Made by a program: the position numbers and the translations under genes
NCBI RefSeq assembly: GCF_000189635.1
Contig: NW_002476248.1
Span: 1 to 64,000, forward strand
DNA from: Tetrahymena thermophila SB210
Lineage: Eukaryota > Ciliophora > Oligohymenophorea > Hymenostomatida > Tetrahymenidae
DNA: 64,000 nucleotides
Direction: 5' to 3'
Part shown: positions 1 to 12,108 of the stretch, in pieces
Layout of the letters: each line of letters opens with the position of its first letter
Numbering within the stretch: the stretch's first letter is position 1
Notes under the pieces: generated by a model
Seen by the model: only the letters and a program-made list of their open reading frames with translations
The model's database searches: none
Told to the model about the DNA's origin: nothing

Positions 1-1334
1 AGGTTAAATATAACAAACCTGAACTTTAATAATTAATATATTATAAAGTTAAACTCAGCATAAATATGTTTCATAAAAATATTTATTATTTAATTTTGTT
101 TTTTATAAATGTATTGATTAATTAGATCATTATTATTACATATATTTTTATTCATTCCCTAATAACTTTGTTTAAACCATAATCTGAAATATCTGTAATT
201 ATTTCATTTATAAAAATATGAACATTAATTGATATAATTTGTTAGAAATATTATTATTAGTCCCTTAAAATATCACTTTAAATATATCAAATATTAGCTA
301 ATGTTATTTTATATATTTATAGTGATTAGGTTATAATTACTTCTCTCTCACTATTTAAGAAAAATTATAAAATAATTTTTATTTCCAGAAAACTATTTCA
401 AAATTTATAAAAATAATATTTAATTTTATCTAATCTTTACCTTTATCATCATTATAGAATATGTGGTTTGAATAATATTAATGATAATGATTAATTTTAG
501 AATAATCATCAAAGTATTAATAATAATCTTATTCTTCAAATTCTTTTTGAGCTAGAATAATCAAAAAAATAAATTCAATCATATTTTATTCAAGAAGAAT
601 AATAAATAATCTCAATAAATTTCATTAATTGATTATTCGAATACAGAATAAATTCAATAATAAAAACTTAAATATTCAATAAGTAAAAATTTTTTAGATA
701 TTTAGATAGATTTAATTAAAAATAAATAATTATTTAATTATAAAATAAATGAATAATTAAATTGCTAAAATCAATTAAATAATTTAGTTTTTTAATAATG
801 AAAAATATATTAATTAAATAAAATTAAAATCCTAATCTTAAAAAAATTTATTCTAAAAATTTTGAAAAATTTATAAATCCATAAGACAATTTAATCATGA
901 CTTATGCTTTTAAGATTGAATAATTTTATTGAAAATAACATTGATGTGTCTTAATTAAATATTTTTAAAATTTTTGAATTTTAGTGTCTTAATTAAGGAG
1001 AATCTACGGTATATGTATGATTATTTGTTTTTAAGATAAAAATAATTATTACTTTTTTATTTTTTTTTCATTTTTTTAAAAAAATTAATATTATTTTAAT
1101 TAATTTGCTTTTGAATAATTAACGATAAAATTGAGATATACTATTATATTTGAAAACTAATTAAAACTTCATCGTGATTAGGATTTTTTAATCAGCTTAA
1201 CTATAAATAGTTATTATCAAAATATCTTTTGCATATATAATTTTCACATCAAAACAAAATTAACTGGTTTTAGTAAAAAAGCAAAACATAGTCTACTCTT
1301 AAAAAGTTAATAATTTAGCCAAATTCTCACCTCT
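1..1334. other. AT-rich non-coding head of unit 1
   Basis: I found no convincing coding frame here. About the first 470 bases are the head sequence shared with 9,297-9,770 and 18,798-19,290. The last ~130 bases before kinase A1 match the corresponding sequence of unit 2 and contain the TATA-like element listed separately. Confidence 0.6.
1201..1210 (+). promoter_or_regulatory. TATA-like element upstream of kinase A1
   Basis: The element ctataaatag lies about 125 bases before the A1 start. It is preserved exactly upstream of the duplicated gene A2 (11,951-11,960), and a downstream tttgcata segment is also shared, inside otherwise diverged flanks. Conservation between paralogues and position suggest a core promoter. 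No transcription start can be seen directly. Confidence 0.4.
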
Positions 1335-3564
1335 ATGGGATAGAATTAATAAAAATCGAAATAGATCGAAGCATTTTATAAATAAATAGTAAAAGAAATA
1401 TCAGTAAAGATCCCCAAGGAGTGTCAGATACAAAAGCATGGTTTGAAAGAAATAATCAAATTAATCATCAATCAGAAATAATATTTCTAAAATTTCGAGT
1501 ACTTAAGCAGCGGTGCTTACTCGCTCGTCTTAAAGGCTAAAAATATTTAGAAAAATCGCATGGTTGCCCTTAAATTCCTAACATGTACTAGCAAAGAGGG
1601 TTTGAAAGGCATCGAATCTTTGAAAAAAGAATATGAATTGCTTCAGAAATTCAGCTAATCTGATTTTTTGGTAAATGTCTACAATTGCTTCTATCTAATG
1701 GAACAAGACGTAGAAGAGGATAAATATGGTAATGAAAAGTTGATTGTAACAGAAGAGAAGTCCTTTTTTGTGATGGAAATGGAGCTTTGCGAACGTATTA
1801 AAATTATAAATTTAGTTTTCTTCCATTTTTTTTGCTCCACCAATTTTTGAAAAATTCTTAAAAAGCTAATAAAATATGATACAATTTTATTTTTTACATT
1901 ATTTATAATAATTGAAGTTCTTCCATTTTAAAAAAAGTCAAATTGATATTTATTTTAAGTCTTTTTGTATTTGATTAATTTTGAAGTAAAATTAGATTTG
2001 AGTTAAGCAAATTTAATTAATTTTGTAACTATAATAGAAATTATTTATTTTATAAAATTTCTAGAAGATTAATTAATCGAAATTTTATAATCTATTAACC
2101 AAAAATAATAATAAAAAATTTTATTTTATAATGCATTTTTTAATAATTAACAAAATTTATGAATAAAGTTTTATATAATTTAAAAAAACAAGATATTATC
2201 AATAAATTTATTTAAATAATAATTTTTATTTTTGTCAATAAATTTTAATTATTTATTTAATCAAATATTTAAAAATTAATTAAATAATTATAATTAAAAT
2301 TTTATTTTTTAATTTAAATAAATATTTTAAAATAAATTAAATAATCGATTAAAAAATTTTAGAATTAATTTATCAAAATTCTTTGTAAAAGATTAAAAAA
2401 TTAGTCTAAATTTAAAATTTCAATATAATCTAATAAATAAGAAAATTAGTTTATTTCTATGTAGTTTTAATTGATTTTAAATTATATAATTTTATTAAAA
2501 TTAATTTAAAATGTTAGTTGATAAAAATTTTTTAATTATTTAATTTAATATAAATAAATAAATTAAACAGTAAATATAATTTAATTAATTATTAATTTTA
2601 ATTCATAAACATTTTTACATTAAAATACATTTTAAATTTAATATAGAGCAAATTTTAAATATATTTTTCTTTAATTTCATAAATATTAAAAAATATTTGT
2701 TTATATTTTGTAAATAGAAAATCTTAAACAGCTTTTCGATTATTTAAGAAAGACATAACTACCCTCTTAAGAAATAAAGGAAATAATAGCTATTCAAATG
2801 TTAGAAGGATTAAATACCCTTCATATCAAAAATATCATGCACAGAAACATCAAGCCTCATAATTTCCTAGTTTGTCCTTCTCAAACTTATGGATTTAGCA
2901 TTAAAATCTGTAAAATATTTTAATTTTTACAAAATTTATTAATTTAATAAATTATTTATAATCAAGGTGATTTGGGATTTGCATCTACTGTAACAAAATC
3001 GAAAAGCCATTACCAATCAAAGGTAAATATCAAATTATTATTTAAAATTAATCTTACATTATTTTAATCTATAGAATGGAACTGATACTTTCTTTGCTCC
3101 AGAGATAGAAAAAGGATAATCCAGAATTCAGGTTTTTAAACAAAATTAATCTTTAAATTTTTAATTTAATTTAATGTTTAAAGTCGGACCTGTTTTCTTT
3201 AGGACTAGTTTTACTTGAATTAGATAATCTAAATGTACTAAATGAAAATTGGATTGACTTTGATATAAAAGAAGAGATTTATTAAGGAAAAGGAATAGCT
3301 TCGAAATATTAGATTGATAGAAATTCTAATATTTATAAAATAGCTAAGATTTGCTTAAAACCAAATTATTTAGAAAGGAAAACTTCAGGAGACCTACTTT
3401 TTGAGCTAATTAAACTTCATGGAAAACCACTGAAATTCACACTATCTACTATGATATTAGAAGTAATAAATGCATTTACCAATTTTTATCTGGCTAATCT
3501 AATTAACTAGTAGATGCCTTAAATGGACTACTTATGGAGTCATTAGAGATTAAGAGCCTTTTGA
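1335..3564 (+). CDS. Protein kinase-like protein A1 with HRN in place of HRD
   Basis: Five exons by my reading: 1335-1794, 2718-2909, 2967-3022, 3075-3131 and 3184-3564. Together they encode 381 residues with consistent phases. The eukaryotic protein kinase fold is visible in order: a glycine-loop-like LSSGAYSLVLKAK, the VAIK-type MVALKFL with its lysine, an alpha-C-like KKEYELL, the catalytic loop, DLGFA in place of DFG, and FAPEIEKG as the APE segment. The catalytic loop reads MHRNIKPHNF: the codon at 2846-2848 is AAC (Asn) where active kinases and the sister gene A2 have Asp. Loss of this base catalyst suggests a pseudokinase or a very weak kinase, yet the frame and splice sites are intact, so it may still be expressed. 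The start is the first in-frame ATG; A2 starts slightly further in. There is no LRR or membrane segment. Kinase B1 follows about 0.9 kb downstream. Confidence 0.8.
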
Positions 3565-3877
3565 ATAAAAGATGAAAAAAATGGATATATATTATTACAA
3601 ATATGAAAGCATTTTAAATAAAATAAACAAATAAATAGAGTTATAGCAATTATTATAAGACTAAAAATAGCCATTTCATTAAAAATATTTAAATTAATTT
3701 TAAACTTTGCTTCTTGATAATAAAAATTAATTTAATAAAATCTTTGATCTGAATTTTTTATCACTTCAATTTGAAAATTTGATCATTGATTTCTTAATTT
3801 TTTTAATTTTAAATTTTGGAATATTTTTAAAATTTTTTGAACTTATTTAAAAAAAATTAAATTACTTGAAATAGGTG

Positions 3878-4400
3878 ACAAACATTAATTATTATTTTTT
3901 TTATTGATAGGAACAAATTCTATAATAATCATAATAAATATTCAATAGAATTAATGAACTTCAAAAAAATAATGTAATAATATTGTAAATAATATTTATA
4001 AGATTATATAAAATTTTTTTTGCATTTATTAAAAAAAAATTAAATTACTTGTAATAGTCACAAATATTAATTATTATCTCTTCATTGATAGGAAAAAATT
4101 CAGTAGTAGCCATAATAAATATTCAATAGAATTAATGAGCTTCAAAAAAATAAAGTAATAATATTATAAATAATATTTATATTTTACATTACATATTCTA
4201 TTCAAATTAATTTCTTATTTTAATTAAGCTAAAAAATAATGAGTAAGATTATTTTAAATTTTTTTTGCACTTACTAAAAAAATTAATTACTTGTAATAGG
4301 AGACTAACATTAATTATTAAATCTTCATTAATAGGAAAAAATTCCGTAGTAAAGATATTAGCTTCATAAAAATAAAGTAAAAAGATAAAAATATTTATAT
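3878..4400. repeat. Three-copy imperfect repeat between kinases A1 and B1
   Basis: A segment containing attaattattat, then attgatagga, then aaattc..taat, and in copies 1 and 2 also atattcaatagaattaatga, occurs three times, starting near 3,878, 4,053 and 4,298. Unit 2 has a single equivalent near 14,270-14,345. The repeats lie where the 5' exon of B1 should be. They may carry it, but no copy gives a phase-compatible start exon that I can defend. Confidence 0.55.
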
Positions 4401-4452
4401 TTTGCATTCCAAGTTATTAATTTTATGATATTGAAACAATCTTTTTTCTTAG

Positions 4453-7400
4453 CAAACTTAATTTGAGAAGGATGCACAGATCTTACTTGATAATACAGAT
4501 TCAAGAATAAAGAGAAAAGATGCTAGTAAACAATTTACAAAAGTAGAAACACTATCCAAGCTATTAAAAAGTCTATATGAAAATAAGAAATATGTAAATA
4601 ATTTCCAAATTCTTAATTTTGGAAGCTTTGGTATGGTATTATCTACTAAAAAAGTTGAGTTCAACAACAAGGAAATAGTATTAAAAATACAAAAGATTGT
4701 TGATGAATAAGAAATTAAAAATGAAATTAGAATAATGTAATAATTAAAAACACCTTTAGTTGTCTAGCTATATGACAATTATATCATAGAAAAAGCTACA
4801 GCACCTGAAAAATATGTAGTTTTCGAATTAGAAAAGTGTTCATGTAAATTCTTATATGACAATTTATAAATTTGCAAATATTTTACTTTTTTATTCAATT
4901 AAATTTTAATTTTAAATATACCACATAAAGTGTTTTAATGGTATATTAGGCTAAGATGGCCATAAATAAAGCTATGCATTTATTGTTGAGGTTACAATAT
5001 GAATAATAAGTTTATCATATTATTTTTTGCAAAAAAGGTACACTTTAGGAATATCTAGAAAGATAAGGGAAAGAAGGAGAGTTTAGTGATGAAGAAAAAT
5101 TGAATATTGCAATCCAAGTAATTGACTCTGTCAATTATATTCATTGTTTCAATATTATTCATAGAGATATTAAACCTGACAATGTTTTGGTTTGTTTAGA
5201 TGGCAATCAACTTGAAGTCAAACTGTGTAATTATACCTCTCATTTTTTTTTTAAAAAACAATTCAATTATTTTTAATATAAGGCGATTTTGGATTATCAA
5301 CTTAACTTGAAAAAAATTGTGAATAGATTGAAATTTTAGATGTAAATTATTAAATTAATTTATTATTATCAAGAAATTTTAATATATTTTAGTGGGTAGG
5401 AAATTGGGCTTACATGGCACCTGAAATTTTAACTAAAATTGAAGATAATTAATATAAGATATATTCTAAAAAAGTAATTATTGTTATAACAACTTCTTAA
5501 CAAATACAATAAATTTTTGTTTTAAGTCGGATTCTTATTCAGTTGGTTTACTATTATCTTTGCTTGACAATTACTTAATTTTGAAAGAAAATACAGGATC
5601 TACTTTCATTATGATGACTTCAAATTAATATGATGAGCCTTTCAAAGACATAAATATTAAGCGAGACACTGAAATATTTAAATTTATTCAACTATTAGTT
5701 GTCTGGGAAAGAGACAAAAGAACTTCTCTTTCTGTTATTGTTGAATAGAATTCTGAAAAATTCAAAACAAACTAAAATGATATGAAATAAATTATATCAT
5801 AGCATTATTTAGGTCCTATATAAAATGTTGAGACTGTAAACATAGGATCTTTAGGAACATTGGTTTCTAAAAATTAGATTCCAATTTAAAAAATCAAATA
5901 AATAAAGATAAATCGTATGAAGGATTTGTATAAAATTACAAAATTTCAAGTTATCGAAATAGTTTTAAGGTAATTATATTAAAATTAAATATCCACAAAT
6001 TTTCAATTAAAAATTAAATAATTTAATAACATTTAATATTTTTGATAGAAATTATGAATGATTTGATACATAATCATTTATGATGGATACATCCTTTCTA
6101 TAAAAATTTTTTAAAATTTTAAATTAAAGATAGAATTATTATCTATTAATACAATCTACAATAAACAAATAAACTTTATTATGTAGTTAATAATAAAATC
6201 TATTAGGAAGGTAAGTAAAATTTACAAAAATATTGAATATGCAAAAAAATTGCAAATAAATAGTTAAAAATTGGTATAAAATTTAGATAAATTTATAAAA
6301 TGTTGCCCACTAATTAAATATAAATAAAAGTTAGTAAGAAAAATTTTTTTTATAAGTGGTATATCAAAATTACCTCTTGATAATTATGTGCTTGTCATTT
6401 ACTAACTTGCTTGCTTATTTATTTACTTACTAACCAAATAAAAAATAACTATTTCTTTACTTAATTACTCATTACAACACCACTAAAATACTAACGAAAA
6501 CCATAGTTTTTTACTATCCTTTCTCCTCCATATTTATTTAATTCGTTATCTATTCTTATATTTCAAGTTGGAATAATATTGATGCAAAGAGTGCAAATGA
6601 TTTAGGCAGAGGAATAGCATAGTGCAAAAATATCATAACTTTGAAGCTTGACTTAAGGTAAAAATTTAATTGATTGATAAACTAATAATTGATTATTTTA
6701 AGCTTTTGAATTAGTTATTAGCTAATTAAGCCAGCTTATCATTTACTTATTTGCTTATTTATTTATTTACTTACTTACTTATTAACCAAATAAAATATAA
6801 CAAATTTATTGACTTACTCATCACAACACAACAAAAATACTAACCAAAACCATACGTTATTTATTCTTATATTTCAAGTTTTAATAAAATTGGTGCAGAG
6901 GGTGCAAAAGATTTAGGGACAGGAATAGCCTAGTGCAAGAATATCACAACTTTGAAGATTGACTTAAGGTAAAAGTTTAATTGATTAATTGATAAACTAA
7001 TAATTGATTATTTTAGGCTTTTGACTTAGTTATTAGCTAATTAAGATAGCTTATCATTTACTAAATTGATTATTTATTTATTTTCTTACTAACCAAATAA
7101 AATATAAAGAATTTCTTTACTTACTCATCACAACACAACTAAATACTAACCAAAGCCAAAGTTTTTTAGCATCCTTTCTACTCTATATTTATTTAATTCG
7201 TTATTTATTATAATATTTCAAGTGGTAATAATATTGGTGAAAAGGGTGTAAAAGATTTATGCACAGGAATAGCCTAGTGCAACAATATCACAACTTTGAC
7301 GCTTCACTTAAAGTAAAAATTTATTTGATTCATTGATAAACTAATAATTAATTATTATAAGCTTTTGACTTAGTTATTAGCTAATTAAGCTAGCTTTTCA

Positions 7401-8143
7401 TTTACTAACTTGCTTATTTATTTATTTATTTATTTACTTACTAACGAATTTCTTTAATTACTCATCACAACAAAACTAAAATACTAACGAAAGACATAGT
7501 TTTTTAACATTCTTTCTCCTCCATATTTATTAAATTGTTATTTATTCTTATATTTCAAGTGGGAATAATATTGGTGCAGATGGTGCAAAAGATTTAGGCA
7601 CAGGAATAGCATAGCTCAAGAATATCACAACTTTGAAGCTTGACTTAAGGTAAAAAATTAATTGATTGATTGATAAACTAATAATTGATGATATTAAGCT
7701 TTTGATTTAATTATTAGCTAATTAAGCCAGCTTTTTATTTATTAATTTGATTATTTACTTATTTACTTACTTACTTAATTACCTAATAAAATATAAAGAA
7801 TTTCTTTACTTACACGTCCCACAGCTAAAATACTAAATAATAATAATTTTTTACCATCTTTTCTCCTTCATATTTATTTAATTCGTTATTTATTCTTATA
7901 TTTCAAGTTGGAATAATATTGGTGAAGAGGGTGCAAAAGATTTAGGCATAGGAATAGCCTAGTGTAAGAATATAAGAACTTTGACACTTCACTTGAGGTA
8001 AAAATTTAATTGATTGATTGATTGATTGACGCTTCACTTAAAGTAAAAATTTATTTGAATCAATTGATAACTAATAATTGATTATTATAAGCTTTTGACT
8101 TAGTTATTAGCTAATTAAGCTAGCTTGTCATTTACTAATTTGC

Positions 8144-8218
<75 letters not shown>

Positions 8219-8222
8219 TTTC

Positions 8223-8260
<38 letters not shown>

Positions 8261-8823
8261 AACGAATTTCTTTACTTACTCATCACTACAAAACTAAAAT
8301 ACTAATGAAAGCCATAGTTTTTTAACATCCTTTCTCCTCCATATTTATTTAATTGTTATTTATTCTTATATTTCAAGTTTAAATAAAATTGGTTCAGAGG
8401 GTGCAAAAGATTTAGGCACAGGAATAGCCTAGTGCAATAATATCACAACTTTGATGCTTGACTTAAGGTAAAAATTAAATTGATTGATTGATAAACTAAT
8501 AATTGATTATTATAAGCTTTTGACATAGTTATTAGCTAATTAAGCTAGCTTGTCATTTACTAACGTGCTTATTTATTTATTTACTAACAAAAAAAAATAT
8601 AACGAATTTCTATACTTACTCATCACAACTTAACTAAAATACTAACTAAAGGCATAGTATTTTAACATCCTTTCTCCTCCATATTATTTAATTCGTTATT
8701 TTTTCTTATATTTCAAGTTTAAATATTATTGGTGCAGAGGGTGCAATAGATTTAGGCACAGGAATAGCTATGTGCAAAAATATCACAACTTTGACGCTTT
8801 GTTTATTGTAAAAATCTATTTGA
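4453..8823 (+). CDS. Kinase B1 with C-terminal LRR array (5' exon not located)
   Basis: Exons read: 4453-4843, 5038-5226, 5283-5341, 5393-5473 and 5527-5969, followed by LRR exons 6568-6657, 6879-6968, 7223-7312, 7560-7649, 7908-7997, 8378-8467 and 8718-8823. All phases agree, giving about 602 residues. The kinase domain has GSFGMV in the glycine loop, EIVLKIQK with the ATP-binding lysine, NEIRIM for alpha-C, HRDIKPDN, DFGLS and MAPEIL, so it should be active. Residues at the end of the fifth kinase exon (KFQVIEIVL) already look like an LRR strand and run in phase 2 into the first LRR exon. The LRRs are of the ribonuclease-inhibitor type (NNIGAEGAKDLGTGIAQCK). An in-frame TGA just upstream shows that the first listed exon begins at a splice acceptor, so the true start lies upstream and is unknown. 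No signal peptide or membrane span is seen in the part read, so it is probably cytosolic. Alternative: intron readings that stop after the kinase domain. Confidence 0.75.
6568..8823 (+). repeat. LRR cassette-exon array of kinase B1 (7 exons)
   Basis: Six exons of exactly 90 nt plus a terminal exon are separated by 221-380-nt introns that are themselves repeats. Each exon begins with the last base of a split codon after tttcaag and ends in (t)taag|gtaaaa, so every exon is phase 2 to phase 2 and encodes exactly one 30-residue LRR. Skipping or duplicating an exon would keep the frame. Repeat-start spacings are 311, 344, 337, 348, 470 and 340 bases. Confidence 0.8.
8144..8260. repeat. Tetranucleotide microsatellite (TTTA)n then (CTTA)n
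   Basis: About 19 TTTA units run straight into about 9 CTTA units within the intron between the fifth and sixth LRR exons of B1. Other introns of the array carry only a few such units, so this is a local expansion. It makes this intron the longest of the array. Confidence 0.9.
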
Positions 8824-9296
8824 TTGATTAATAATAACTTATTTATTTCATTATTTGATGATTTAATAATGTTATGAATATAATAATTTAAGAATAAAAT
8901 AATATAAATAAATAAAATAAATCATCATATTATATTATGGTTTTTTTAATGTTGGAAACTATACAAATTCAAATGGATTTCTTTGTGTATTATAAAAACA
9001 AAAAATTATTTTTTATATTTTTTCAGATATAAAAATAGTTAAAAATCTTAGTTATAATCTTAAAACTATTAAATAATTATTTTATTATTTATTTTTAAAT
9101 TTTTGATTGATAAAATTTTTATTTATTGAAATTATAACTTTTAATTTTAAAGTTTAGATAAATATACTAAAAATTAATTGAAGAATTTACTTAAGAAATA
9201 ATTATAAGCTGATGTAAAATATAATTAGTTCAATTTATAAAATATTGATTTATTTAAACTAATAAAATAGATAGCTATCGATTGACATTAGCGAAA
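8824..9296. other. AT-rich tail of unit 1
   Basis: This stretch follows the terminal LRR exon and has no coding frame I trust. Its last ~250 bases match 18,540-18,797, so it belongs to the duplicated unit. Confidence 0.6.
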
Positions 9297-10955
9297 GGTT
9301 AAATATAAAAACTTGAACATTAATAATTAATATATTAAAAAGCTAAAATATGTATAAATACATTTCATAAAAATATTTATTTTTTCATTTTGTTTTTTAT
9401 AAACGTATTGATTAATTAGATCATGATTATTACAAGTTTGATTGATACCCTAATAACTTTATTCAAATCCTAATCTGAAATTGTCAATCTCTGAAATATT
9501 TTATTTATAAAATTATAAACAGATGTGATTATAATTTATTAGAAATATTGTTATCAATCGCTTACTGTTTAAATATGTCAAACAATAGCTAATATTATTA
9601 TTTATATATTTAAGCAAATTTAATTATTTATGGTTATAATTACTTCTCACTCACTACTTAATTAAAAATTATAAAATGACTTTTATTTCTAGAAAACTAT
9701 TCAATATTAATGAAAATAATATTTAATTTTATCTAATCTTTACCTTCAAATTCATCACTATACTATAAAATGTGTGGTCGATATTATTTTAATGATCAGG
9801 ATTAATTTCAGAATTATCATCAAATTGTTAATTGTAATCTTATTCTTCAAATTCATCCATTTAACCTTCATTTACATAAGAATACTGGACAAAATAATTA
9901 TTGATTTTTGATTAAAAATTACCCATTTATTATTTCTGAATTTTTTTTTATTGTGTTTTTAAATAATAAAAAAATGATTTAAAATAATAACGAATTATTA
10001 TAATAATTAACAAATTAAAGCAAAATTTACTTAAAAGCCATCCATATCTAATTTCTTATAATTTTAGAAAAATTGATGTACGAAGGGATAAACTGATTTA
10101 ATTTCGTTTAAAACTTTTGTATCTAAGTGTCATTCAAAAATTTATAAATTAATTAAATAATTAAAGAGATTGCGAAAAATTTATTATAAAAATAATAATT
10201 TAATTGAATTTTCTTATTTTAATGATTAAATAAATAATTAAAATTTTCTAATGAAACTTGGAATAAAATATTTATGATTTGTAAAGTATTTATTAAAAAA
10301 TATAAATTTTTCATTCAGTATTTATTTTTTTCTCTGTCTATTACCTGAGGTTTAATTATTACCAGATGAGACAATTTTTTTTAATTAGAAGAAAATAATT
10401 GATGATAAAAAGCTTTTGTAAATAATTTAATATTATTTACCAGATTCTAATTTTAGTAAAAGAGTTAGCTACTCATTATTTATATATCATAAATCATTGA
10501 TAAATGTATACATAATTTTTCATATAGAATTAAATAATTTTCTATTGTTTAAAAAAAATAGTAGGATTTTTAATTTAAAATCGTGCCTTTTCCTTTTAAT
10601 AGCATATACTGTAAATGCTCATTAATTAAGGCATTCCCTAAGTATCTTTTTTGCCTAAAAAAAAGTGCCTTATTCGTGGATATAGCCTTGAAAAAGGCAG
10701 TACCTACCTTAAGGCTCTATATATAATTGTGGTGAATATCAAATTTTTCTACATACTTTCTTTATTCTTGTAGGGATATAACGAAAAAATATATTTAAAA
10801 ATGAAATAATTTTTTTAAGTATTTGAAATTCCTAACAAGTTTATGGCTTTTAGAAAAACAACAATAATTTTAATAATCCAAGTTGCGAGTAATGTATTTG
10901 CATAAAAATATTGAGGTCTGAAGATATTCAGCCATCTATAATTTAATTAGAATAT

Positions 10956-11294
10956 ATGTTAGAGAAGAAATATGATTAAGATAATAATATCTATTTGTCT
11001 GTATCTTGTAATTTAATTTACCTCAATGTGTTTAAAAGTGAAGTAAATTTCATTTTGATATATTTAAATAGAACAGCCAATAAAATAAATTTTAATATTC
11101 ATGTACATATTTAGGATTTTTTTAAAAAAAATGTAATTCAAAGAGAAAAAATCTAATAAATTTGTTTGTTGTTTTCGAAAAGATTTATTATGAACTTTCT
11201 AAAAGGAAAAATGAAAATATTTATAGACTACATTAAACTTCTTGTTGCTTTTGCGAAATAAAAAATAAAATTTCAAAAGATGTTAGTATATTGA
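10956..11294 (+). CDS. Possible small hypothetical protein in unit 2 insertion
   Basis: With the ciliate code, an ORF of 112 residues runs from ATG to TGA, with LEKKYDQDNNIYLSVSCN near its start and a Lys/Phe-rich end. I recognise no family. The same frame is open upstream to about 10,830 without an ATG. A nearby ATG at 10,843, in another frame, begins a signal-peptide-like segment (AFRKTTIILIIQ) that could be joined to this frame by an intron of about 54 bases, although the donor would be atypical. Only one stop codon exists in this code, so an ORF of this size in AT-rich DNA is weak evidence. The gene could be spurious. Confidence 0.25.
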
Positions 11295-11950
11295 GAAATA
11301 AGTTAAGACTTTTTCCTTATGATCAATTATTAAAATACAGATAGATGCTATTGTATGAAAATAAAAGTGTTTTTCAATTAATTAATTAATTTTATTCACT
11401 CATTCATTCACTTAATTTTTAAATTTTAGCCTGAAATTTCATTCCACCAAAGTAATCAAAGACATAAAGAGCAGAAAGAAACTAATCTAAGTATGCAGAT
11501 GTTTAGCTAATAAATTTCTATCAACTCTACGTTATAAGTCTAAGTTAAAAGCTATAATGCCTACAATAGAGTAAAACAATTAGTAATTAGCCCATTAAAT
11601 AGTAATAACTATCATTGAGTTTCTTTAAGGCTTTCATATTTTTTTCGAATTAGATACTCAAATTTTTATTTCTATGTAATGAATATGTAAATTTTAATAC
11701 TTAAAATAATTTAATTTTTATCTGTTTTATTTTGAAAAATGATTCATTCTTTTTAAAATAAAAATAAATATTAATTTATATTTAATAAAGTTTATTTTAA
11801 CATATTTATTCAATTTCTTATTTTATTATATTTTGATTTGTTTCCATGTTAATATTTAACGATATAATTGAAGAGATGTTAGTATATTTGAAAAATAATT
11901 AAATCTTCTTTTTTATTGGCTAAATTAATCAAATTTCTTTGAATTAAGCT

Positions 11951-11960
11951 CTATAAATAG
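11951..11960 (+). promoter_or_regulatory. TATA-like element upstream of kinase A2
   Basis: The decamer ctataaatag lies about 150 bases before the A2 start and is identical to the element before A1, with the nearby tttgcata also kept. The shared position between paralogues supports a core promoter role. Confidence 0.4.
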
Positions 11961-12108
11961 TGACACTCAAAGTCACTTTTGCATAAATAGTTTCACATTA
12001 AAATAAAAACACCAGTTTTTAGTTAAAAAGCAAACCTCTCAGCCTACTCTTAGTAAGTTAATAACCCAGTCAACCCCCCTAATCGCAAAGCGTTAATCAA
12101 TAGCAAAA

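Larger units (their letters stand above)
1..9296. repeat. Tandem segmental duplication, unit 1 (kinase A1 + kinase-LRR B1)
   Basis: The sequence starting gttaaatataacaaacctga at position 3 recurs, slightly changed, near 9,299 and again near 18,800, which sets the unit borders. Between borders the gene order is the same: AT-rich head, kinase A, kinase B, LRR exon array, AT-rich tail. The tails before 9,297 and before 18,798 also match each other. Copies differ by many substitutions and small indels in non-coding DNA but keep exon sizes, so the duplication is real and not very recent. The borders are estimated by eye. Confidence 0.85.
9297..12108. other. Non-coding head of unit 2 with a unit-specific insertion
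   Basis: About 9,297-9,770 match the shared head and the last ~150 bases match the A1 upstream region. The sequence between has no visible counterpart in unit 1. It contains a possible small ORF (10,956-11,294) and a locally GC-richer patch at 10,590-10,730 with aagg and ccttt runs, but nothing else I can name. Confidence 0.6.

Noticed and set aside
1335..8823. Kinase A1 and kinase B1 as one two-domain protein
   Set aside because: A ends with its own in-frame TGA in both units, each domain is a complete kinase, and there is no phase-compatible donor joining them that I can defend.
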